This document shows positions 17,680-27,532 of a stretch of DNA of 64,000 nt, in pieces. Each line of letters opens with the position of its first letter. The stretch's first letter is position 1. Made by a program: the position numbers and the translations under genes. The DNA is from an uncultured Riemerella sp. (GTDB taxonomy: Bacteria > Bacteroidota > Bacteroidia > Flavobacteriales > Weeksellaceae), in NCBI GenBank assembly GCA_938037185.1, contig CALHQK010000095.1:5284-69283 (forward strand), given 5' to 3'. The notes under the pieces are model-generated. The model ran no database searches. It was not told the DNA's origin and saw only the letters and a program-made list of their open reading frames with translations.

Positions 17680-18873
17680 ATGCGGAAACAATTTTTACTT
17701 CTCTTCGGGATTTTTGTAGTCTTAGAAGTATATGTTTATCAGGGAGTTAAGAATTTGACTCAAAATCCTTTTATCAGAGGAGGATATGTGGCGGTTAATG
17801 TCCTGATTTATGCAACTATTTTCTATTTGGCTGTTATCAGGCCAGATTCCTCCAAAGTTCCTTTTATGATGAACATTGTGATGATATTCATCGTCCCAAA
17901 ACTGGTCATGGTTCTTTTTCTTTTGGTGGATGATATTTTTCGGTTTGGGAAGTATTTGGTTCAGACTTTTTCTGCCAAGGGAAACCACTATCCAGAGAGG
18001 AGAAAGTTCCTTGGATTGATGGCTTTAGGTGGTTTCGTTCTGCTTTCTCTTGCTGTGGTGGACGGCATTATTTTTGGGAAATATCGCCATATTTTAAGAA
18101 AAGTAAAATTAAAATTTAAAAATCTTCCTAAAAGTTTCAAAGGTTATAAAATTGTCCAAATTTCTGATGTTCACAGTGGGAGTTTTTCTGACCCTTCCAA
18201 GTTGCAGCACGCTATAGATTTAATCAATGAGCAAAAACCTGATTTAGTGCTGTTTACAGGAGATATGGTGAATAGTTATGCTGATGAGTTTAAGCCTTTT
18301 ATCTCTTTATTTTCTCAGATTAAGGCTAAAGATGGGAAGTTTTCCGTTCTGGGAAATCATGACTATGGACTTTATGGGCAATGGAATACGAGCGAGGAAC
18401 AAAAACAAAATGTCCCAAAACTGATTGATTATCAAAAACAAGCGGGTTTTGAAATGCTCCGAAATGAGCATAGAGTTTTTGAAAGAAATGGCGAAAAAAT
18501 CTATCTTTTGGGGGTGGAAAACTGGGGAGAACCGCCTTTCCCTCAGTTTGGTGACTTGGATAAAGCAGTAAAAGGCGTTCCTACAGATGCTGTGAAAGTA
18601 CTGATGTCACACGACCCTACGCATTTTGATGCAGTGGTAAAGACTCATCCTTCTGATATTCAGCTGACTCTGTCTGGGCATACGCACGGAATGCAGTTTG
18701 GTCTTGATTTGAAAAATGTGAAATGGTCGCCAGTGCAGTATCGCTATAAAAAATGGATAGATTTATACGAAAGCATGGGAAAATATCTCTATGTAAACAG
18801 AGGTTTCGGGGTTATTGGTTTTCATGGGAGAGTTGGGATTTATCCAGAAATTACTTTGATAGAATTAGATTAA
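17680..18873 (+). CDS. Membrane-anchored metallophosphoesterase
   Basis: Starting at the ATG at 17680 (an in-frame TTG at 17650 lies in the terminator tail), the 397-aa protein has four or so membrane helices in the first 135 residues and then a calcineurin-like phosphoesterase domain. The metal-binding blocks ISDVH, FTGDMVN, LGNHDYG and SGHTHGMQ are all present. The YaeI/YkuE-like group hydrolyses phosphoesters, in some cases lipid head groups at the membrane. The substrate here is unknown. Confidence 0.85.
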   Translation: MRKQFLLLFGIFVVLEVYVYQGVKNLTQNPFIRGGYVAVNVLIYATIFYLAVIRPDSSKVPFMMNIVMIFIVPKLVMVLFLLVDDIFRFGKYLVQTFSAKGNHYPERRKFLGLMALGGFVLLSLAVVDGIIFGKYRHILRKVKLKFKNLPKSFKGYKIVQISDVHSGSFSDPSKLQHAIDLINEQKPDLVLFTGDMVNSYADEFKPFISLFSQIKAKDGKFSVLGNHDYGLYGQWNTSEEQKQNVPKLIDYQKQAGFEMLRNEHRVFERNGEKIYLLGVENWGEPPFPQFGDLDKAVKGVPTDAVKVLMSHDPTHFDAVVKTHPSDIQLTLSGHTHGMQFGLDLKNVKWSPVQYRYKKWIDLYESMGKYLYVNRGFGVIGFHGRVGIYPEITLIELD

Positions 18874-18898
18874 AAAGCTATACTATTGTATAGCTTTT
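18873..18898. terminator. Bidirectional terminator
   Basis: AAAAGCTATAC, loop TATT and GTATAGCTTTT make a perfect 11-bp stem between the convergent phosphoesterase gene and rpe. Confidence 0.8.
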
Positions 18899-18908
18899 AT
18901 TCATTAAT

Positions 18909-19571
18909 CTATGATATTAGTTTCTTCATTTCAGCGATGGTTTCTGCTGGTTTGCCATTAAAAATTCCAGACCCAGAAACTATAATATCCGCGCCAGCCT
19001 CTGCAACTTCCTGAATATTATTAAGTTTTATTCCGCCATCTACTTCTATCTCGATATGATTATAGCCTTTTTCCATAATCATTTGTTTCAATCTTTTTAT
19101 TTTACTTAATGCATTAGGGATAAAAGACTGCCCACCAAATCCTGGGTTCACAGACATTATCAACACCAAATCTATTTCCTCCAATACCTCTTCTATAACG
19201 CTCAAACTCGTGTGAGGATTTAGAGCGACTCCACTTTTACAGCCTAAGCTTCTGATATGCTGTAATGTTCTATGAAGATGAGTACAAGCCTCAGCATGAA
19301 CGGTAAGATAATCCGCTCCCGCCTTTACAAAGCTCTCTACATATCGCTCTGGTTTTTCTATCATAAGATGAACATCACAAGGAATAGAAGAATTTTTCTT
19401 AATGGCTTCCACTATGGGAATTCCTATGGTAATATTTGGGACAAAATGTCCATCCATCACATCTATATGCAGAAGGTCTGCACCAGCACTTTCCAGCATA
19501 TGGATATCTCTATTCAGATTACAAAAATCCGCAGACAGCAGAGATGGTGATATTTTTTTCTCTTTTTTCAT
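18909..19571 (-). CDS. rpe: Ribulose-phosphate 3-epimerase
   Basis: This 220-aa TIM-barrel enzyme interconverts ribulose 5-phosphate and xylulose 5-phosphate in the pentose phosphate pathway. Family blocks SPSLLSADF, DVMDGHFVPNIT, VNPGFGGQSF and EVDGGI are present with the metal-binding His and Asp residues. It is last in a minus-strand run of sugar-phosphate genes (tkt, fba, gdx, glpX, rpe) and starts 10 bases after glpX. Confidence 0.95.
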   Translation of the reverse strand: MKKEKKISPSLLSADFCNLNRDIHMLESAGADLLHIDVMDGHFVPNITIGIPIVEAIKKNSSIPCDVHLMIEKPERYVESFVKAGADYLTVHAEACTHLHRTLQHIRSLGCKSGVALNPHTSLSVIEEVLEEIDLVLIMSVNPGFGGQSFIPNALSKIKRLKQMIMEKGYNHIEIEVDGGIKLNNIQEVAEAGADIIVSGSGIFNGKPAETIAEMKKLIS

Positions 19572-19581
19572 GGTTTATTTT

Positions 19582-20541
19582 TTAGTGATTTATTCCTTTA
19601 TGAATTCCTTCTATGAATCTTATAGAGCCTGATTTAGCGCTGATAACTACACTTTTGGTAGTAATAGTTCCGTTTTCATGGAATTTAACTCCATCCAGAT
19701 AGCCTCCACTTGTGATGCCTGTCGCGGAAAAAACAGCATTTTCAGACTTTATCAATGTATCTAAATGTATAACTTCACTGATGTCAATATTTTCTTTTTT
19801 CAAATTAGCTATTTCAGATTCCAGCTGTGGCGCTCTCATTCCCTGCATTCCGCCGTTAAGGGCTTTCACTGCACACGCCGCCAAAACTCCCTCTGGCGTA
19901 CCGCCTATTCCCATCAACACATCCACTCCTGTGTCTGGCATTGCTGCTAAAAGCGCTCCCAAAACATCCCCATCTGTATGTAGTGTAATCCTTGTGCCTG
20001 CTTTTCTAATCTCCTCTATCATAGCTTTGTGACGAGGTTTATCCAAGATATAAACCATCAAATCATTTACTTTTTTGCCTTCCGCCTCTGCTATTCTATT
20101 AAGGTTTTCTGTAACGGATTTAGTAATATCTATCGCATTTTTAGCCTTCTCTCCTACTACCAGTTTATTCATATAAAAGGAACTCCCTGGATTCCACATA
20201 CTTCCTTGGTCAGAAGCTGCAATCGTAGCAATGGCATTGGGTCTTCCAAGGGCAAGAAGATTAGTCCCTTCCACTGGATCTACAGCGATATCTACACGAG
20301 GTCCATTTCCATTCCCCACCGTTTCGCCATTGTAGAGCATAGGTGCATCATCTTTTTCTCCTTCGCCGATGATGATAGTTCCATGGACATCAATATACCG
20401 AAGAGATTCACGCATCCCATCCACTGCCGCTTTGTCGCCTCCGTTCTTGTCTCCTGTTCCTATAAAAGCTGCTGCAGAAAGAGCTGCAGACTCGGTAACT
20501 CTCACGAGTTCCATTGCGATGTTATAATCTAATTTTGACAT
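19582..20541 (-). CDS. glpX: Fructose-1,6-bisphosphatase, class II
   Basis: This 319-aa GlpX-type phosphatase removes the 1-phosphate of fructose 1,6-bisphosphate in gluconeogenesis. It shows the metal/substrate blocks GEGEKDDAPML, DPVEGTN and GIGGTPEGVLAA. The length fits the class. It is next to rpe and near fba, whose product is its substrate. It is separated from gdx by a terminator hairpin, so it may start its own transcript. Confidence 0.95.
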   Translation of the reverse strand: MSKLDYNIAMELVRVTESAALSAAAFIGTGDKNGGDKAAVDGMRESLRYIDVHGTIIIGEGEKDDAPMLYNGETVGNGNGPRVDIAVDPVEGTNLLALGRPNAIATIAASDQGSMWNPGSSFYMNKLVVGEKAKNAIDITKSVTENLNRIAEAEGKKVNDLMVYILDKPRHKAMIEEIRKAGTRITLHTDGDVLGALLAAMPDTGVDVLMGIGGTPEGVLAACAVKALNGGMQGMRAPQLESEIANLKKENIDISEVIHLDTLIKSENAVFSATGITSGGYLDGVKFHENGTITTKSVVISAKSGSIRFIEGIHKGINH

Positions 20542-20572
20542 TGTTATTAGTTTTGGTGTTAAAAATACAAAA

Positions 20573-20608
20573 AATATCTGGCTGCAAAAAGAATTTACAG
20601 CCAGATTT
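20573..20608 (-). terminator. Terminator after gdx
   Basis: On the minus strand ATCTGGCTG and CAGCCAGAT pair across a 13-base loop and are followed by ATTTTTTG. It separates the fba-gdx transcript from glpX-rpe. Confidence 0.75.
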
Positions 20609-20616
20609 ATTATTTA

Positions 20617-20937
20617 TTAGGTTGAAGCTAATTTTAGCACGATAACTCCACTTATGATGAGCAATATGCCCAGTGTTCGCATGAATGTAAGAGCATCATT
20701 ATAAAACACTACTCCCACCACGAACGCTCCCACAGCTCCTATACCAGTCCAAACGCCATAGGCTGTACCCATAGGAATTGTTTTCTGTGCCACCCAAAGC
20801 AGAGCACTACTCACTCCCATACATACTACAGCTATGGTCATTCCCTGCCAGCGGAAGTTTTCATTTCCTGCCAATTTTAGACCGATAGGCCAGCCGATTT
20901 CGAAAAGTCCTGCTAAAATTAAATATACCCAAGCCAT
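20617..20937 (-). CDS. gdx: SMR-family guanidinium exporter (SugE/Gdx-like)
   Basis: This 106-aa protein has four membrane helices, the central Glu13 of the SMR family and the GLFEIGWPIGLKLA start typical of the SugE/Gdx branch rather than EmrE. Gdx proteins export guanidinium in exchange for protons as antiparallel dimers. Its ATG overlaps the fba stop codon (TAATG), so translation is coupled to the aldolase. No guanidine riboswitch is visible, which suits an internal operon gene. Confidence 0.85.
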   Translation of the reverse strand: MAWVYLILAGLFEIGWPIGLKLAGNENFRWQGMTIAVVCMGVSSALLWVAQKTIPMGTAYGVWTGIGAVGAFVVGVVFYNDALTFMRTLGILLIISGVIVLKLAST

Positions 20938-21887
20938 TATTTCAAGCTTTGTCTTACATATTCTAACTGATTAGCAGACAATAGTTTATTAGATTTATCT
21001 ACGATAAAATCAGCATATTCTTTCACGAACACTTTCCCTGGAGCTCTGAAATCGAACTGCTCTGGTTTTTCTTTGAAAAATTCTCTGTGAACTCTTGTCC
21101 AAACCAATCTACCGTCAGTATCAATATTTACTTTCGTAACTCCTAATTTCACAGCTCTTGCGAATTCATCAGCATTCACACCTTGTGCAGAAGGATCCAT
21201 AGCACCACCAGCAGCATTGATTCTTTCCACTTCCGCTCTTGGAACAGAACTTGAACCGTGCATTACCAATGGAAAACCTGGAAGCTGTCTTTGGATTTCT
21301 TCGATTCTGTCAAAGTGAAGCCCTTGCTTTCCTGAAAACTTGTAAGCTCCGTGGCTGGTTCCGATAGCAACTGCTAAAGAGTCACAACCTGTAAGCTCTA
21401 CGAATTTCTTAGCTTCTAGTGGGTCTGTAAGCATCGCGTGTTTTTCATCAACTTGGATATCTTCTTCCACACCACCTAGCATTCCTAATTCAGACTCTAC
21501 GCTGATTCCCTTAGCGTGAGCTCTTTCCACTACTCTTTTCGTGATTTCTACATTTTTCTCAAAAGACTCGTGAGACGCATCAATCATCACTGAGCTATAA
21601 AATCCTGAATCTATACAATCATAGCATGTCTGCTCATCTCCGTGGTCTAGATGCACCGCGAAAATAAGATCTGGATAGATTTCTTCAGCAGCACGAATGA
21701 TGCCTTCTATCATTTTAGGATTAGCGTAGTTTCTCGCTCCTTTTGACAACTGAACGATGAATGGCGCCTGTGCTTTAGCATGTCCTTCGAAAAGCCCTAA
21801 AGCCTGCTCCATGTTGTTAATATTATACGCTCCTACTGCAAATTTCCCGTATGCAGCCTTGAATAATTGATCGGTAGTAACTATCAT
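20937..21887 (-). CDS. fba: Class II fructose-bisphosphate aldolase
   Basis: This 316-aa zinc-dependent aldolase splits fructose 1,6-bisphosphate into dihydroxyacetone phosphate and glyceraldehyde 3-phosphate and also works in reverse. Zinc and substrate blocks VHLDHGDEQTC, SELGMLGG, MHGSSSVP and KVNIDTDGRL are visible. It lies 27 bases after tkt on the same strand and is translationally coupled to gdx. Confidence 0.95.
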   Translation of the reverse strand: MIVTTDQLFKAAYGKFAVGAYNINNMEQALGLFEGHAKAQAPFIVQLSKGARNYANPKMIEGIIRAAEEIYPDLIFAVHLDHGDEQTCYDCIDSGFYSSVMIDASHESFEKNVEITKRVVERAHAKGISVESELGMLGGVEEDIQVDEKHAMLTDPLEAKKFVELTGCDSLAVAIGTSHGAYKFSGKQGLHFDRIEEIQRQLPGFPLVMHGSSSVPRAEVERINAAGGAMDPSAQGVNADEFARAVKLGVTKVNIDTDGRLVWTRVHREFFKEKPEQFDFRAPGKVFVKEYADFIVDKSNKLLSANQLEYVRQSLK

Positions 21888-21914
21888 TTCTTTTATTTTT
21901 TATTGGTTATTTTT

Positions 21915-23900
21915 CTATTTTAATGAATTTACAGCCTCTACGATAGCATCAGTTGTAATTCCAAATTCTTTATAAAGTGTTTTATATGGCGCTGAAGCTC
22001 CGAATCTGTCCAAGCCTATCACTCGCCCTTCTAAGCCTACATATTTATACCAGCCCAAAGTAACACCTGCCTCTACTGCTACTCTTTTTAGAATGTTTTT
22101 AGGTAAAACAGAGTCTTTGTATTCTTGTGGCTGCTCATCAAAGATGTTGGTACTCGGCATAGAAACTATTCTTACTTTTACACCTTGTTCATTAAGTTTA
22201 GTTTTTGCTTCTACAGCCAATTCCACCTCTGAACCTGTAGCGATGATAATCGCCTCAAAATATTTGTCTTCGCAAAGAACATAACCTCCTTTCTGAGCTT
22301 CTTCAGATTTTGCCCATCCAAGTCCTGCTCTATCATAAACAGGAAGATTTTGTCTTGTAAGAACTAAACAAGTAGGTCCTTTTTTATTCTTTAATGCTGA
22401 TTTCCAAGCTTCTGCAGTTTCATTGGCATCCATAGGACGGATTACAGTCATATTTGGAATCATTCTATAAGCCCAAAGATGTGCTTCTGGCTGGTGTGTA
22501 GGCCCATCCTCTCCTAATCCGATAGAATCATGAGTCAGCACATACACCACCTGCTGCTCCATAAGAGCCGACATACGCATCGCTGGTCTCATATAATCCG
22601 AGAACACGAAGAATGTCCCTGAATAAGGCAGAACTCCACCATGAAGAGCCATTCCGTTCATTATCGCTGCCATACCATGCTCACGCACACCATATCTGAT
22701 GTATCTTCCTTTTGGGTTTTCTGGTGAGAAAGACTCCTCTCCTGCTGGAAGAGTGTTATTAGACGGTGTCAAATCCGCTGAACCGCCCATCAGCTGAGGA
22801 ATATATTTAGCTATATGATTTAGAACTGTTCCCGAAGCAGAACGAGTAGCAATTGCTTTTTCAGAACCGAACTGAGGGATATCAAGAGCTTCTTTGGAGA
22901 TTTCTCCTTTCATGCTGTTTTCTAATTCTTTAGCAGCTTCTTGGTTTTTATTTTTATAATTTTCCCAAAGCTCATTCCACTGATTTTCAATATTTTGTCC
23001 TTTTTCTTGAGTTTTAGTTCTTAAATCAGAAATTTCATCTGGAACGAAGAAAGACTTGTCTTTTGGAAGACCTAATTTTTCTTTCATCAATTCGATTTCT
23101 TCCGCTGGAAAAGGCTCTCCGTGAGCTTTGGAAGTTCCTGCTCTATTCGGCGAACCAAAACCGATGATAGTTTTACAAATGATGATAGACGGCTTAGATT
23201 TTTCTTTTTTTGCTTCTGCTATAGCTGCATTGATTTGGTCATAATCATGCCCATCAATCTCAAGAACCTGCCATCCATACGCCTCAAATCTCTTTCTGGT
23301 ATCTTCCGTGAAAGAAATATGCGTAGGCCCGTCTATAGTGATGTTATTGCTGTCATAAAGCATAATCAGTTTTCCTAATTTATTATGCCCAGCAAAAGAA
23401 CACGCCTCGTGAGAAATTCCCTCTTGCAGACAGCCGTCACCTGCCACCACATAAGTATAATGGTCTATAATCTCACTGCCTTCTCTATTATATCTTGCTG
23501 CCAAAGAAGCCTCTGCCAGAGCAAATCCTACTGCATTGGCTACGCCCTGCCCTAGTGGTCCCGTAGTGGTTTCCACCCCTGCCGTTACGAAGTTTTCTGG
23601 ATGTCCAGGAGTCTTACTTCCCCATTGTCTAAATGCCTTCAAATCATCCATTGACAAATCATATCCGTAAAGATGCAACAAGCTGTAAATAAGCATACTA
23701 CCATGCCCTGCTGATAGGATAAATCTGTCTCGGTTGAGCCATTTAGGGTTTTTCGGGTTAAAATTCATATGTTCAGACCAGAGAACAGCACACACATCTG
23801 CCATCCCAAGCGGCATCCCAGGGTGTCCAGAGTTTGCCGCTGCCACACCATCCACAGAGAGTCCTCTAATAGTGTTCGCAATGATTTTACAAGAGTTCAT
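21915..23900 (-). CDS. tkt: Transketolase
   Basis: This 661-aa full-length single-chain transketolase has the thiamine diphosphate site [13 protein letters not shown], the invariant N-terminal [10 protein letters not shown], and the C-terminal domains including [13 protein letters not shown]. It moves two-carbon units between sugar phosphates in the non-oxidative pentose phosphate pathway. It is the first gene of the minus-strand carbon cluster. The 259 bases upstream are AT-rich and I see no gene there. Confidence 0.96.
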   Translation of the reverse strand: MNSCKIIANTIRGLSVDGVAAANSGHPGMPLGMADVCAVLWSEHMNFNPKNPKWLNRDRFILSAGHGSMLIYSLLHLYGYDLSMDDLKAFRQWGSKTPGHPENFVTAGVETTTGPLGQGVANAVGFALAEASLAARYNREGSEIIDHYTYVVAGDGCLQEGISHEACSFAGHNKLGKLIMLYDSNNITIDGPTHISFTEDTRKRFEAYGWQVLEIDGHDYDQINAAIAEAKKEKSKPSIIICKTIIGFGSPNRAGTSKAHGEPFPAEEIELMKEKLGLPKDKSFFVPDEISDLRTKTQEKGQNIENQWNELWENYKNKNQEAAKELENSMKGEISKEALDIPQFGSEKAIATRSASGTVLNHIAKYIPQLMGGSADLTPSNNTLPAGEESFSPENPKGRYIRYGVREHGMAAIMNGMALHGGVLPYSGTFFVFSDYMRPAMRMSALMEQQVVYVLTHDSIGLGEDGPTHQPEAHLWAYRMIPNMTVIRPMDANETAEAWKSALKNKKGPTCLVLTRQNLPVYDRAGLGWAKSEEAQKGGYVLCEDKYFEAIIIATGSEVELAVEAKTKLNEQGVKVRIVSMPSTNIFDEQPQEYKDSVLPKNILKRVAVEAGVTLGWYKYVGLEGRVIGLDRFGASAPYKTLYKEFGITTDAIVEAVNSLK

Positions 23901-24159
23901 ATATTTAAAATTGGTTTTTTATTTATTTTTTTTTTACATAAAAATAGAGAGACAATTATCCTTATCTCTCTTATTATTTCAGCCCAAAAAAGAACTCCAC
24001 AACATGCTTGCCAAGACCATCTCTTTTTATTGGGTACAAAAAACTCATTTTTTATTTAAAAATTACTTGGGTAAAGGTAAGAAATAAATCAACTACAACC
24101 AAATTTTGTAATCATCCTTTTTCTATTTATTCTTTTTCTATTAAAAAAACTCTGTGTTT

Positions 24160-25423
24160 TCAGACTGAATACGAAAGCTTTTCATCGTCATTAAAAGGTT
24201 CTTTTAGTTTAGAAAATATTTCCTCTGCTATCTTTTCGCTGCTTTTGATGCTTCCTCCCTCAGTGATATCCACAAAGCCAGTCTTACATTTCTTTTTCTT
24301 ATCCAATTTATCGTAATGAAATTCTTCAAAACTGCTGTCCGTTTGTCCAGTTTTAGGATAAAGCAATAATGTTTTTTCGGCATCCCAATGCAAATTATAA
24401 ACGAACATTTGTTTCAAATCCTCGTCCGAAGGATTATTGGTTTCTATGATTTTCCATTTGGTATCGATGACAAAAATATCTTGCCCTGTTCGCAAAATAA
24501 TATCAGGGCGTATGCGTTTGTTTTCCCAAAATCTCTTGGATTTTTGAGGAAATACCTGCACCTCATCTGTCTTATGTTTTTGGAGAATGCGGAAAATATA
24601 TTCTCCCCACAAAGCATTCATATCAAACAAAAGCGTGAGTAAATTTTCGCTTCCGTAGTTCAAACTCGGAGAATAATTCAGGATGATGATTTTAGCAATA
24701 TCAAACGCCTTTTGGTAGTCGCTGTTTTTTCTGTCAAAAACTATTTTTCGGAAATGCTTCTCGGTTATTTCTATGTTTTCAATTTCTTGAAATTCAAAAA
24801 GCAGTCGGTTCAGCCTATCCTTCAATGCATCATTTACAAAGGTTTTCAGAATTTGTAATCCCTTGTACAAAATCTGATGCAGCAGATGATTCCTGTCATA
24901 AACCTGATGTTCGCAATAAAACCGCTCCTGATGCACCAAATTTTGCTGAATATTTTTCGCAAAAAGTAGTTTTCCTTTTAGTGCATTTTGATTGGATTGG
25001 TTCTTTTTGGTATCTCTTTATCAAACCTTTATTTGCAAGTCGTTCTATATCAGCGAGATACAACTCAAAATAAACATCCAAAATAGAATGATGCCTTTTT
25101 TTGAGCTGGGTTTCCGAAACGGATTCCACCTGAATACGCTTGCAGACTTTCAGCATATTGAGCAGTACACTCTGCCACAAATTTTTATCTGCATCAGCCT
25201 TTTTATCAGCCTTGGGAAGGATTTCTATGGTCAAACCACCAATTTGAACAACTCCGACATAGTTCTTAAAAATAATCCCATTATGACCAATTGTAAAATA
25301 TTTATTCTGATGCAGCTCATTAAACTTCACCATCGCATCAAAATGACATTTCCGAAAATCTCCCGAATTATCATACTTTAATCTTTGATGCTCAAAAACT
25401 TGTATAAACTTCTTGCCCTGCAT
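24160..25423 (-). pseudogene. mcrC: McrC-like restriction subunit, frameshifted
   Basis: The first part (25423-24896 frame) gives the McrC N-terminal domain with GGLTIEILPKAD; the second part (to 24160) gives the nuclease domain, with RPDIILR and VIDTKWK forming the PD-(D/E)xK site. Frame is lost near 25004-25010: deleting one base there (from the run of five A or the CC on the minus strand) joins the frames as KNQSNQNALKGK and gives a 420-aa protein. McrC is the nuclease of the modification-dependent McrBC system and is driven by McrB. As sequenced, the nuclease domain is cut off. Confidence 0.8.
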
Positions 25424-25426
25424 GGT

Positions 25427-26948
25427 TTAATCCTTATAAATAGATATAAAGGTATCCACTTTCCATTTGTCAGAAGAAGTAATATGGTATATTTTTTTGT
25501 CTTCTAAAAAGTTTTTTTTCGTACTCGAAATTTTCTGGGAATGCTACCTGATTTTCGGCTAGTTTAATAAACTCTCCTCCCAAAACCAAACTTATTTTCC
25601 CAAAATCTCCGTAGAAATATTCCTCCAAAAGCGGAATAATTTTATCCTTAAAAGCTCTTTTCAAACCGTTTAAATCCTCAATACCAATAAAATACGAATG
25701 ACCAATCTGGTGATCTTTGTCTATCAGCACCTCTATTCGCTGGTTGATGGTTTCTAAAAGCTTGGATAAATCCACATCTTTATATTTCTCATCAGATAAA
25801 ATCTCAGGTTTAGGCTGCATTTCCACAAAGGAAAACCTTCTCCTAAGGGCAGTATCCAGAGCCTCTACACTTCGGTCAGCAGTGTTCATCGTCCCGATGA
25901 TATAGACATTATTAGGAACAGAAAACTCTCTACCTGAATATGGGAGTTTTGCCTCGGTATGTTCTTTATTTCCTTTTCTTTTGTCTTCCTCTAAAAACGT
26001 GATGAGCTCCCCAAAAATAGCAGAAACATTACCACGATTGATTTCATCAATAATAAGGACATGGGTTTTGGGTTCTATTACTTCATTCTGAGTATAATTA
26101 TATTTTTCAATGATATAATTAGCCACAGATTTTGTATAAGGTGCCCAATCTAAAACCTCTCCTGTTTTTAAATAATGTTCTAAAACTTCTTTTTTAATTA
26201 CAGCCTCATATGCTTTTTCTGTATTTGAATGAAAACGAATATTGTTCTTTGAGTTTTTATATATTGTAAACTCTTTCGCATGAACCAATGTTTCTAAAAC
26301 CAATTTATTATCAGCTGAATTATCAATTTCATCTAATAATTTTTGATAAACAACTTCAAAATTATCCGATGTAATTTCTTTTGAAAAAGCGTTTTTACAG
26401 ATTGTTTTAAAAATCCCATCTTTCACCTTGTAAGTCACATTACCACCTTCGGTAATTTCGGGTTTTATGCCTTCAATAAAATCCTCATAACTCAAACTCT
26501 GATGAAAAGTCGTGAAAACGATTTGTCCTGCTTCTACCAGCTCTTCGTACTCCTTGTTGATTTCTTTTCTGGTTCTCGCCTTTTTTCCGTTGATAATTTC
26601 GACAGCCATTTTCTTCGTGTGGTAGGTTTTCCCTGTCCCTGGAGCACCAAAAAGAATTTGATTCAATGGGACAGCTGGTGTTTTATCGTCGTTTTTCATT
26701 GGTTTATCAGTGATTGTTATTGTTTTTAATTGGTCTAAAACTTCTTTTCGGAAATCAGCATCAAAAGCCATTTTCTCCAATTCTTCTTTGTTATACTTGA
26801 AATAGTTAGATTTTTGGGCTCTATTAAGCTCTTTCTCAATCGCGTTAAATATGGATTGCTGGTGTTTTAAGACTTCTGAAATGTTACTAAATCCATTCCA
26901 AAAAGCCGTAGGTTTTCCATCAAAATCCAAATATTTATTACTTATTGG
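25427..26948 (-). pseudogene. mcrB: McrB-like AAA+ GTPase, main part, 3' frameshift
   Basis: This frame carries the AAA+ motor: Walker A GAPGTGKT, Walker B VLIIDEINRG, sensor IGTMNTADRS and the arginine block LDTALRRRF. The open part runs from an in-frame TTG at 26930 to a stop at 25470, where the end (RRQKNIPYYFF) is aberrant. Removing one A from the run of eight (T8 on +, 25512-25519) gives NFLEDKKIYHI ... IYKD and a stop at 25427, three bases before the mcrC ATG, the expected operon spacing. McrB hydrolyses GTP to drive McrC on methylated DNA. Confidence 0.78.
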
Positions 26949-27167
26949 TTATTCAGAAATTGTATAGAATTTACTAGCATTTTCGCAAGGTTCTATATTC
27001 CATATATATCTCTGCCCGATTGTAAAAACAATTTGATTTTTATTACTTAAATTAAAAACTAATCTTTTATCACTTTTTTCAAGACCAAATCTTTCGATAA
27101 TAGAATCTAAAAAAACATAATATTCTTCTAACTGCTGTCTATTGAATTTTTCTAAATTGAGTTCCAT
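26949..27167 (-). pseudogene. mcrB: N-terminal fragment of McrB, separated by a nonsense codon
   Basis: From the ATG at 27167 this frame gives 72 residues (MELNLEKFNRQQLEEYY ... SKFYTISE) and stops at TAA 26949-26951. The following codons continue in the same frame without a gap into the McrB core (PISNKYLDFDGKPTAFWN). One substitution (for example CAA or GAA to TAA) explains the break. The fragment would be the DNA-recognition side of McrB. With both lesions repaired the protein would be 579 aa. Confidence 0.65.
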
Positions 27168-27532
27168 AATTATTCTTTTTCAACTTTTGATTAGCCACAC
27201 ATCGCCTCCTATATCTTTAAACTTTCTACAGAAGCAACTATTTTCTATAAAACACTCTGTTTTTTCTAATTTTTTGATTTACACAAAGCTAATAATTTAT
27301 AAGTTAGAGAAAAAATATTTACTTCTACATTTTTTATTTGATTTTAATTTCTGTTTTCCTTTTCAAAATGAGGTTTTCTATAAATTAAAAACAATTACCT
27401 TAAAACAAAAATCTACTATAAATCAGGTGTTTATAGTAGATTTTGTTTATTAATCACCCCTATTCTTGCATTCTTTCGGTTAATTCTATTAAAAAAACTG
27501 TTATAAAAATGGAAAAATAGAAACAGGAAATA
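27168..27532. other. Intergenic region between mcrB and speA, no gene
   Basis: The 365 bases are AT-rich. Short frames here have no credible start or composition. The only structure seen is the strong hairpin at 27408-27444. The bases just before mcrB would hold its promoter, but no TAnnTTTG box is obvious on the minus strand. Confidence 0.6.
27408..27444. terminator. Strong hairpin, probable speA terminator
   Basis: AAAATCTACTATAAA and TTTATAGTAGATTTT pair perfectly over 15 bp with a 7-base loop. On the minus strand it lies 88 bases past the speA stop and is followed by TTGTTTT. The long 3' untranslated stretch is a little unusual. Confidence 0.65.
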
